DNA of 64,000 bases, taken from the NCBI GenBank assembly GCA_028688475.1, contig JAQTYB010000001.1:1-64000 (forward strand), written 5' to 3'. Of the stretch, positions 57,343-64,000 are shown piece by piece. How positions within the stretch are numbered: position 1 is the stretch's first letter; every line of letters starts with the position of its first letter. Origin of the DNA: Elusimicrobiales bacterium (lineage in GTDB: Bacteria > Elusimicrobiota > Elusimicrobia > Elusimicrobiales > Elusimicrobiaceae). Made by a program: the position numbers and the translations under genes. The notes beneath the pieces are model-generated. The model was given only the letters and a program-made list of their open reading frames with translations. It ran no database searches and was not told the DNA's origin.

Positions 57343-58557
57343 ATGAACTCAAGACACGTTGAAGTGCTTCTGGGCACGGAGACCGACGGGCAGGAAATCC
57401 GCATAAGAAACGCCCGTGTGGAGGACGCCCGCAGAATCCAGGTGCTTTATTCCGAGATTTACGGCCCCACCTATCCCATCCCCGTCATCTCCGACAGGGA
57501 AAAGATGAAAAAAGCGCTCGCCAGCGACGATTATTTCTGGCTTGTGGGCGAGCATAACGGCAGAATCATCGGCAGCCTCATCTACCAGCTCGACAAAAAA
57601 AACCGTATAGCCAAGGCGCTGGGCGCGGTGGTTTCCCGCGATTACAGGAAGCACAATCTCGCCAACACGCTCATGCGCATCATCCTCGACAAAATCACCG
57701 GCGAGGAGCAGCTCGTGGACGCGGTTTACGCCACGACCCGCACCATCACCACCGCCCCGCAGCAGATGACGGAGAATCTCGGTTTCGCCGCGCTGGGCAT
57801 ATTTCCCAACGCGCACCGGGTTTACGAGCACGAAACCCACTGCCTTACCGGCTATTACGTCCCCGCCGCCTGGAAAAAGCGCCGCAAGCCCGTCAGCCTC
57901 GTAAAGGAGGCGGAGCCTTTCTACCGTCTGGCGCGCAAAGAGCTTGAAGAACGGTCTCTTGCGCTGGGCGAGCCTAAAATCTACGGCGAGGAGTATTGCG
58001 CCGGCGCTGCGCGGCAGGAGACGCTGATTCCCCTTGAAGTCATAAGCGCGCCGCAGTTCGTCAGGCGGCGCTTTCACGACGGGCCCAACACCGGCGTGTT
58101 CGCGAATTCCTACATGCCGTTTCACGAGCCCAACCTCCTGCTCATCTCGCACGACCAGAAAAGCGAGATTTATATCCATTTGAGCGAGAAGGACCGCTAC
58201 ACCGCCATCCTCGGCGGCAGGTCGGAGGAGAAGAGCCTTTCGCTGCTGCTAAACAGCGCCGCCAGGACGCTGCGCGATTTCAACGTCAGCTATATCGAGC
58301 TGCTGGTGGACGCCTATTCCCCCGAACTGCAATGGCAGGCGGTGAACGCGCGGTTTCTGCCCAGCGCGTATTTCCCGGCGGCGCGCCTCGTCGGCGCCAA
58401 ACGCTGGGATTACATGATTTTTTCCCGCTCGTTTGAAATGCTGGATTTCCGCAACGTCACGCTGATGCACACCTATCGCGAATACCTCAAGGAATACCTC
58501 AAGGTGTGGGACGCGCTTTACGTCCAGGGCGCGCTGCCGGGGCCGGAGAAGAAATGA
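57343..58557 (+). CDS. GNAT-type acyltransferase, first gene of a LuxE/LuxC operon
   Basis: 404 residues. Residues about 20-165 form a GNAT fold: EIRIRNARVEDARRIQVLYSEIY, FWLVGEHNGRIIGSLIYQL, GAVVSRDYRKHNLANTLMRIIL (the acyl-CoA-binding beta4-alpha3 region), ENLGFAALGIFPN. The C-terminal 230 residues are unique (RRFHDGPNTGVFANSY..., MLDFRNVTLMHTY) and may be a second acyl-binding or partner domain. Next gene's ATG overlaps its stop. It likely transfers an acyl or amino group in the pathway of the two following genes, by inference. Confidence 0.7.
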   Translation: MNSRHVEVLLGTETDGQEIRIRNARVEDARRIQVLYSEIYGPTYPIPVISDREKMKKALASDDYFWLVGEHNGRIIGSLIYQLDKKNRIAKALGAVVSRDYRKHNLANTLMRIILDKITGEEQLVDAVYATTRTITTAPQQMTENLGFAALGIFPNAHRVYEHETHCLTGYYVPAAWKKRRKPVSLVKEAEPFYRLARKELEERSLALGEPKIYGEEYCAGAARQETLIPLEVISAPQFVRRRFHDGPNTGVFANSYMPFHEPNLLLISHDQKSEIYIHLSEKDRYTAILGGRSEEKSLSLLLNSAARTLRDFNVSYIELLVDAYSPELQWQAVNARFLPSAYFPAARLVGAKRWDYMIFSRSFEMLDFRNVTLMHTYREYLKEYLKVWDALYVQGALPGPEKK

Positions 58558-59714
58558 CCGCGCGCAGCCTGTCTTCGCCGATAGCGGAGCCGCTTGCGGA
58601 CAAAAGCGCGATGGCGCGCCTGCTGGAAATTCCGGCGTTCGCCTATTCGCCGGAAAGCGAACGGCTTTTCCTGGAGGCCCTGAGGGAATCCGCCGCCATA
58701 CACTGCCGCCGCAGCCCGCATTTCGGCGGGCTCTGGAAAAACGCCGGTTTTTCGCCGGAGGATTTGCGCGGGCCCGCTGACATAACGCGGATGCCGTTCA
58801 TTTTTGTCGCGGCGTTCAAAGAGCGGGAGCTGTCGAGCATCGCGAAAAAAGAGCTTGCGCTGGAGCTCACTTCCAGCGGCACGTCGGGCCAGAAAAGCCG
58901 GATGCTGCTGGACAAGGCCTCGCTGCTGCGCGTGCGGCGCATGGCGTGGCAGGTGTTCGCGGCGCTCGGCATGGCCGACAGGACCGTCGCGGCGGATTAC
59001 CTCTGTTTCACCTACGACCCTAAGGCGGCGAAAAACCTCGGCACCGCCTTCACCGACGAGCTTTTGACCGGCCTCACCAAAACCGGCGAGACGTTCTACG
59101 CGCTGCGCTGGAGCCGGGAGAAAAACTCGTTTTATTTCGACATGGACGGCGCGCTGTCCGCGCTGGAGCGTTTTGAGAAACGCGGACGCCAGGCGCGTCT
59201 CGTCGGTTTTCCGGCGCACGCGCTCGCGCTCTGCGAGGCTTTCAAAAAAAGCAGGGGGCGCTGCGCCAGACTCAACCCGTCAAGCTGGGTGCTGACCGGC
59301 GGCGGCTGGAAAGACCAGCAGGACCGCGCGCTCGACAAGGGAAAAATGCGCAGGCTGCTGGCGGGCCGCCTCGGGCTGAAAACGGAGCGCGTGCGCGATA
59401 TGTTCGGCATGGTTGAGCACGGCGTGCCCTATATGGACTGCCCGCTCGGCAAATTCCATGTGCCGGTTTACGGCAAAATAATAGTCCGCCACCCCGCGGC
59501 TTTGGAACCGCTGCCGTACGGCGAGACGGGGCTTTTGCAATTTATCACGCCGTATCTTTCCAGCTATCCCTCCATTTCGCTGTTGTCCAGCGATTTCGGC
59601 TGGCTGGAGGAAAAATGCTCCTGCGGCCTCAAAGGGCCGGTGCTGCATATCGCGGGGCGGGGCGGCGTCAAAAAACTCAAGGGCTGCGCCATCTCGGCGT
59701 CCACTTTGCTATGA
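58554..59714 (+). CDS. LuxE-like acyl-protein synthetase (AMP-forming)
   Basis: 386 residues. The adenylating-enzyme loop is SSGTSGQKS (107-115). RMPFIFVAAFKEREL, FGMVEHGVPYMDC, GETGLLQFITPY, and LLSSDFGWLEEKCSCGLKGP match the LuxE/acyl-protein synthetase family, which activates a fatty acid to acyl-AMP and forms an acyl-thioester or passes it to LuxC. Overlaps both neighbours by ATGA. No luciferase genes (luxAB) are near, so not bioluminescence. Confidence 0.78.
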   Translation: MTARSLSSPIAEPLADKSAMARLLEIPAFAYSPESERLFLEALRESAAIHCRRSPHFGGLWKNAGFSPEDLRGPADITRMPFIFVAAFKERELSSIAKKELALELTSSGTSGQKSRMLLDKASLLRVRRMAWQVFAALGMADRTVAADYLCFTYDPKAAKNLGTAFTDELLTGLTKTGETFYALRWSREKNSFYFDMDGALSALERFEKRGRQARLVGFPAHALALCEAFKKSRGRCARLNPSSWVLTGGGWKDQQDRALDKGKMRRLLAGRLGLKTERVRDMFGMVEHGVPYMDCPLGKFHVPVYGKIIVRHPAALEPLPYGETGLLQFITPYLSSYPSISLLSSDFGWLEEKCSCGLKGPVLHIAGRGGVKKLKGCAISASTLL

Positions 59715-62401
59715 ACACGGCCAACGCGTATATTTTCGGAAACAGCATAACCAGAAAAACCCCGTGGACGGCGGCGGAGCTTGAGGCTCTGGGCGCCGAG
59801 GCTCAAAAGCGCGCCGCGCCGATGCGCGCCGCTTCGTTTGAATACATAGCGGATGTTTTGCATAAGACAGGCCGCCTCTATGCCGACAAAAACGGCAAAT
59901 GGCGCAGGCAGGCGTTTGACCACGTAACCGCCGCGTCGGGCTTTTCCAAAGAGACCATCAACGCCTCGCTCGACGTGATTCCCCGTATTCTCGACCGCGC
60001 CGAAACCGCCAAACGCGCCCGCCTTGAGCTGGGCGGCCAGCCCTGCGCGATGGACGCGTGCGTCGCGCGCGAGGGCTACGACGGGTTTGTCACCGCCGCG
60101 CCGCGCGGCGTGGCGCTGCATGTCGGCGCGGGGAATGTTTTCCTCGGGATACTGGACTCGATGGTAATCGGGATGCTCACGCGCAACGTAAATATCGTCA
60201 AGACAGCCAGCGGCGGCGCGGTGTCCGCCGTGGCTTTCGCCGGGGCGCTCAAAAGCTGCGACGAAAAAGGGATTTTGAGCTCCTCGCTGTGCGTGCTCAG
60301 CTGGCCCGGCGGTTCGGCGGAGCTTGAAGAGGCGCTGGTTCGGAAGGTGAACGCAATCCTCGTCTGGGGCGGGGAGGAGGCCGTGCGCGGCTGGCGCAAA
60401 ATCGCCCCGGCCCCCGTGCATGTCACCGGTTTCGGCCCGAAGATGAGCGTGGCGGTGGCGCTGCCCTCCGCTTTCGAGGCGCAGGGCATGGAAGCCGTCG
60501 CCGCGAAAGTGGCGCGCGACGCGAGCCTGTGGGAGCAGTCGGCCTGCGCCTCGCCGCATGACGTGTACGTCGTCTCTCCCGAACTGCGCAAAAAAGACCC
60601 GCTGGCGCGCGGGTTCGTGTCCGCGCTGGCGGCGGCTTTCGGAAAAATGCAGTCCGAATTGCCGCAGGGGAAGCTTTCTGCCGACGAACAGGTGGAAATA
60701 ACAAAAGCGCGCGAACTCGCCAAAGTTGATATGGCGGTGGGCGCCGCCGCGCTTGAAAGCGCGTTCCCGCAAACCCACTGGACGGTGATTTCGGAGAACA
60801 AAACCGCTTTCGCCGTTTCAGCGCTCAACCGCACGCTTTACGTCAAATGCGTCTCCTCGCTCGACGAGGTGGCCGCCGCGATCGCGCCGTACAGCGGCTA
60901 TATCCAGACCGTCGGCGTGGCGGGCACTCTCGCCGAGCGGATGGACATCGCGCGCAGGTTCGCGCCCTATGGAATTGCGCGCGTAACCGAAGCCGGCAAA
61001 ATGCTGGAGGGCCCCGCCGGCTCGCCGCATGACGGAATTTTCCCCATGCAGGAGCTGGTGCGTTTCATCGGCGTGGAGGGAAAGGGCGCGGTGACGGACA
61101 GTCTGTCGGAACTGGTGGAGTTCGCGCGCAAAAAGAGCCCATTCTATAAAAAACATTTCGCGGACGCGGGGCGCATCGTTTCGCTCGACGGATTCCGCAA
61201 ACTGCCGTTTCTCGTCAAGGAAGATATCCTCGCCAACACTCCGCCGGACAGCGAGGCGATGTTCACCGGCCCCATCACCGCGGGCGTTTATTTCGCCAGC
61301 GGCGGCTCGACCGGCAGCCCTAAATACATTTTTTACAACGGGCGCGAGTATGACCGCGTAAGCCGCACGCTTTCGCTGTGCTTTATCAACGCCGGGCTGG
61401 GCGGCGGCGACCGCGCCGCCAACCTGTTCGTCTCCGGCAATTTGTGGTCGAGCTGGCTCACCGTCGAGAAAGCGCTGGCGATGACGCCCGCCGTCTCCGT
61501 TCCCGTCGGCAGCTCGCTGCCGCTGGAAACCATACTCGGCTACCTGGACTCGTTTAAGGTAACTGCGATTATCGGACTGCCGTCTTTTCTGCTCAAACTC
61601 GCGCAGCGCTGCGAAGCTGAAAAAGGCAAGTGGAAGTTTCCGCTCAAATACATTTTCTACGGCGGCGAATACGTCGGACCGGAGATGACGGCCTATTTCC
61701 AGAAGGTTTTTCCCGGCGTGCTGGTGCGCTCGGCGGGTTATGCGACGGTGGACGCGGGCGTGGTCGGCTACCAGTGCCCGCATTGCGAAGGCAGCGTGCA
61801 TCACCTGTTCGGGACGGAGCAGCATCTTGAGATAATAGATTTTGAAACCGGACGCACGGTGGAAACGGCCAACGCCGCGCCCGGCGGCGCGCGCGCGCGC
61901 GGCGTCGGCGAGCTTGTCGCCACCGTGCTGCGCAAGCGGCACATGCCGATAATACGTTTCCGTCTCGGCGATTTGGGCCGCTGGGTGGAGGGCCGTTGCC
62001 CTTGCGGCAAGCCCGCGCGCCGGTTCGAGATACTGGGCCGCTGCGACGACAGGATTCACGCCGGCGGCGCGCATATTTTTGTCAACGACATCCACCGCGC
62101 CATAAGCGCGGTAAAAGAACTGAGCTTCAATTTCCAATTGATTATTTCCAAAACCGGCCCGCAGGACCACGTAAAAATCCGTGTGGAATTAAAAGAGGCC
62201 CACCCCGGCGGACAGTCGCGGCGCGAAACCGCGCGCCGTTTCATGGACTCCATCCTCAAAAACTGCGAGGATGTGGCCTGGACGCTGGAACGCAACTGGA
62301 TGCCCGAGCCCGAAATAGAAATCCTGCCCCCCAACGCCATAGAGCGCATCCCCCGCACCGGCAAAATAAAAAAAGTGAAGGACTTGCGGGTAAGACCATG
62401 A
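59711..62401 (+). CDS. LuxC-like acyl reductase fused to a PaaK/LuxE-like AMP-ligase
   Basis: 896 residues. Residues 1-about 455 are the LuxC/aldehyde-dehydrogenase-like reductase: PRGVALHVGAGNVFLGILDS (cofactor loop) and the active-site C279 in WEQSACASPHDVYV. Residues about 465-896 are an acyl-adenylate ligase: ASGGSTGSPKY (P-loop), FYGGEYVGPEM, IRFRLGD, GRCDDRIHAGGAHIF, with CPHC and CPCG cysteine pairs. Activation and reduction of an acyl group in one chain would yield an aldehyde. The ATG at 59711 overlaps the LuxE stop. A fusion of this order is unusual to me. Confidence 0.78.
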   Translation: MNTANAYIFGNSITRKTPWTAAELEALGAEAQKRAAPMRAASFEYIADVLHKTGRLYADKNGKWRRQAFDHVTAASGFSKETINASLDVIPRILDRAETAKRARLELGGQPCAMDACVAREGYDGFVTAAPRGVALHVGAGNVFLGILDSMVIGMLTRNVNIVKTASGGAVSAVAFAGALKSCDEKGILSSSLCVLSWPGGSAELEEALVRKVNAILVWGGEEAVRGWRKIAPAPVHVTGFGPKMSVAVALPSAFEAQGMEAVAAKVARDASLWEQSACASPHDVYVVSPELRKKDPLARGFVSALAAAFGKMQSELPQGKLSADEQVEITKARELAKVDMAVGAAALESAFPQTHWTVISENKTAFAVSALNRTLYVKCVSSLDEVAAAIAPYSGYIQTVGVAGTLAERMDIARRFAPYGIARVTEAGKMLEGPAGSPHDGIFPMQELVRFIGVEGKGAVTDSLSELVEFARKKSPFYKKHFADAGRIVSLDGFRKLPFLVKEDILANTPPDSEAMFTGPITAGVYFASGGSTGSPKYIFYNGREYDRVSRTLSLCFINAGLGGGDRAANLFVSGNLWSSWLTVEKALAMTPAVSVPVGSSLPLETILGYLDSFKVTAIIGLPSFLLKLAQRCEAEKGKWKFPLKYIFYGGEYVGPEMTAYFQKVFPGVLVRSAGYATVDAGVVGYQCPHCEGSVHHLFGTEQHLEIIDFETGRTVETANAAPGGARARGVGELVATVLRKRHMPIIRFRLGDLGRWVEGRCPCGKPARRFEILGRCDDRIHAGGAHIFVNDIHRAISAVKELSFNFQLIISKTGPQDHVKIRVELKEAHPGGQSRRETARRFMDSILKNCEDVAWTLERNWMPEPEIEILPPNAIERIPRTGKIKKVKDLRVRP

Positions 62402-62451
62402 GTGTGTTCACATTTAGGGAAGAGAATAAGCTGGTTTCGAGAAAACAATGA
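62398..62451 (+). pseudogene. 17-codon frame with stop-start overlaps on both sides
   Basis: MSVFTFREENKLVSRKQ: its ATG overlaps the LuxC stop (ATGA) and its own TGA overlaps the ATG of the nuclease gene (ATGA). It looks like the start of the next native operon gene, cut short where the AT-rich cassette begins (about 62445). It could instead be a short coupling peptide. No ribosome site is evident. Confidence 0.45.
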
Positions 62452-63149
62452 TACACGCGGAACTTAAGAACAAATGCGGCGAGTGGCGCACAAGCGAAGA
62501 TGCGCTTACCTCTACTGTTTTCGGTTACTTAAAATATCGCCTATTCCGTGCTGAACTGAAGGGGTTTTTTAAATGCGCCATCAATATGCATACCCGTGAG
62601 CGTTATGCAAGTCTTGATTGGCTGGATAGTGTGGATGTGGATAGTTTTAAATTTTGGGAACGGAATGATAATAACAATGAAATAGACCTACGCATAACAG
62701 ACCGTCTTGGCGTAGAAATAAAATATGGGAGCAATGAACATGAATACCAATTGGGTAAATATCTGGCGGAAAGTGACGAGCTGATATATATAACAATGGA
62801 TTCCACTCTGGAATCTGCGTTAAAATCTCTTAATTCTGAATATGCTAAAGAACAGCTAATAAAAATATACTGGCTTTCATGGCACTATTTGCACAAGGTG
62901 ATTGTGGACAGCATGGGCAAAACTGAGCACCCCAATGATGGATGGTCTTTAACTAAGAAGCAAATGATGAAAGATCTGCGGGACTATCTTGAAAAACGCA
63001 GTATACGTTCTTTCCAAGGATTTGGAGAAAGAGAGACAGTGGTTCGCCTTGCCAGCCCTATTTTCTGCAAACAAATTATTTTTTCGGGCTTATCGACCCC
63101 AGTTCCCAGACTTACCACACATATATTCTTTGAGGAGAAAACAAAGTGA
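62448..63149 (+). CDS. PD-(D/E)XK nuclease-like protein, AT-rich
   Basis: 233 residues. The core is NEIDLRITDRLGVEIKYG followed by a Q-x8 helix: D80, E90, K92 and Q101 fit the PD-(D/E)XK arrangement, and EWRTSEDALTSTVFGYLKY fits the leading helix. The gene is strongly AT-rich against the GC-rich neighbours, so acquired. The start follows from the ATGA overlap; no Shine-Dalgarno. Likely a DNA-cutting defence protein with the next gene; target unknown. Confidence 0.6.
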   Translation: MIHAELKNKCGEWRTSEDALTSTVFGYLKYRLFRAELKGFFKCAINMHTRERYASLDWLDSVDVDSFKFWERNDNNNEIDLRITDRLGVEIKYGSNEHEYQLGKYLAESDELIYITMDSTLESALKSLNSEYAKEQLIKIYWLSWHYLHKVIVDSMGKTEHPNDGWSLTKKQMMKDLRDYLEKRSIRSFQGFGERETVVRLASPIFCKQIIFSGLSTPVPRLTTHIFFEEKTK

Positions 63150-63736
63150 ACACCGACACAACAACAATCAAAAATTCAATTGATAACATGGTTAATTTTT
63201 ATAGCGAGATTCAAGGCTTTATACGAGCATTGGATGTTCTAATGCTAGATGCCAGAAAATGGAAATTAAATGGTAAGAACAAAGTTGAGGTAATAGATAC
63301 GGAAATAAGCCGTCCAATAAACAATTGGATAGCTCTTGCGTTTGGTCGCGACTATATGGGAAAGCAGGCTTTATTTACAACCAGTATTATTCTTTCAGGG
63401 GATTGGGGTAAATCTATAGACGAACCACTGTTTTTGTCTACTTACTATCAATTTGTTGAGAAAATGCGGCGACCAAGGGAGCAGGATTGGATAGGCACTT
63501 CTCCGCATAACTATTTTTTAACGGAAATAGAACCCGAGAAAAAAACCTTTCACATATACACCGCAAAAGAACTGTTCACCTCTGCAAATAAGAAGCGGTT
63601 GATGAATGACGGCGGGTATGAGAAAGAAGAATTTTTATATGTTGATGTAATGAAATTCATGGCTTGCCCATTGCTGGAATTGAAAAACACAAATGACATT
63701 ACCGAAAGAATTCTCAAACCCATGGGCATATTATAG
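63146..63736 (+). CDS. Unknown protein paired with the nuclease-like gene
   Basis: 196 residues, GTG start overlapping the previous stop (GTGA). No recognised motif; it is a soluble mixed alpha/beta protein with aromatic-rich segments (PINNWIALAFGRDYMGKQALFTTSIILSGDWG). AT-rich like its partner. The overlap argues that the two proteins act together. Nothing in it resembles an antitoxin fold I know, so toxin-antitoxin versus other defence is open. Confidence 0.55.
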   Translation: MNTDTTTIKNSIDNMVNFYSEIQGFIRALDVLMLDARKWKLNGKNKVEVIDTEISRPINNWIALAFGRDYMGKQALFTTSIILSGDWGKSIDEPLFLSTYYQFVEKMRRPREQDWIGTSPHNYFLTEIEPEKKTFHIYTAKELFTSANKKRLMNDGGYEKEEFLYVDVMKFMACPLLELKNTNDITERILKPMGIL

Positions 63737-64000
63737 GTGCTTGTATTCCTAATTTGGGCTTAAACCTTATGTGATGGTCATGTGATTTTATGGCAAATAA
63801 GTATGTGTCCATATGGTGTGTTGTATAGAGAGAATGGGCAGGTATCCCTTATGTGATGGTTATGTGATAATAGACACTAATAGCCGTATACGACAAGTGT
63901 AACGTCGGAATTGGAGAACTGTGCGAAGCCGGTAGTGGATTTAGGTGAGACAGTATGGTCAGATGGAAATTAAATCAGCAGTAGAGAATAAAACAGTCTT
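63737..64000. repeat. Non-coding end of the AT-rich cassette with direct repeats
   Basis: No gene seen. Two near-identical 22-bp copies (one mismatch), starting CCTTATGTGATGG and ending TATGTGAT or CATGTGAT, lie at 63765-63786 and 63847-63868. Their function is unknown (recombination site, operator or decayed element end). The rest shows no hairpin terminator. Confidence 0.5.

Noticed and set aside
57343-62401. Bioluminescence (lux) operon
   Set aside because: LuxC- and LuxE-like domains are present, but no luciferase or LuxD gene, and the GNAT and fusion order differ.

Overview
The window is 64 kb of a GC-rich (about 60 percent by eye) bacterial chromosome that includes the replication-origin neighbourhood: dnaA, dnaN, a DUF721/DciA-like gene, gyrB and gyrA run in series on the plus strand, and parA/parB with parS-like sites lie 15 kb further on. 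Diderm features are present: an AsmA family protein, a PorV/PorQ-like outer-membrane protein, many signal peptides and a CcmI-like domain. The split glycine decarboxylase, an HPr kinase linked to a mannose-type PTS, and a secreted protease with a FlgD-like C-terminus next to PorV suit a deep-branching diderm; Elusimicrobiota is my best guess, by inference only (no rRNA gene is in the window).

Layout. 1-7.8 kb: end of a membrane protein gene, an SNase-like/Sel1 protein, a 284-bp imperfect palindrome, an RlmI-like methyltransferase, a remnant of a SAM hydroxide adenosyltransferase, pyrE, an AsmA protein, a membrane metalloprotease and a lone RAM domain. 8-13 kb: complete glycine cleavage operon gcvT-gcvH-gcvPA-gcvPB plus a lipoate/octanoate transferase. 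13.1-15.5 kb: beta-propeller protein, ECF sigma, anti-sigma. 15.5-20.3 kb: overlapping genes for an unknown protein, a papain-like protease, a PorV-like protein and an SDR. 20.3-29.3 kb: hpf, hprK, rapZ, EIIA, EIIB, EIIC, EIID, HPr, EI, lepA, all on minus. 29.3-38.8 kb: origin region, dnaA to gyrA and a formylglycine-enzyme-like protein. 38.8-44.3 kb: serS, a TPR-like protein, an SRPBCC protein and a second ECF sigma/anti-sigma module controlling a Met-rich periplasmic protein. 44.4-48.9 kb: accessory genes (a single-chain restriction-modification enzyme, small membrane proteins, DUF2335). 49-57 kb: parAB, an ankyrin protein, nfeD, lepB and unknown secreted proteins. 57.3-62.4 kb: a translationally coupled GNAT, LuxE-like and LuxC-AMP-ligase fusion operon. 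62.4-64 kb: an AT-rich two-gene cassette with a PD-(D/E)XK nuclease-like protein.

The most interesting items are: (1) a family of dispersed palindromic elements (four copies seen) whose arms differ but whose hairpins keep the same internal loop, GAG opposite TAA, with compensatory changes, one copy being inserted in frame inside a gene; (2) the GNAT/LuxE/LuxC-ligase operon, an apparent acyl-activation and acyl-reduction pathway without luciferase; (3) the AT-rich nuclease cassette joined to it by stop-start overlaps, apparently cutting off a native next gene; (4) a strong promoter followed by a roughly 130-nt leader ending in a terminator flush against a start codon.
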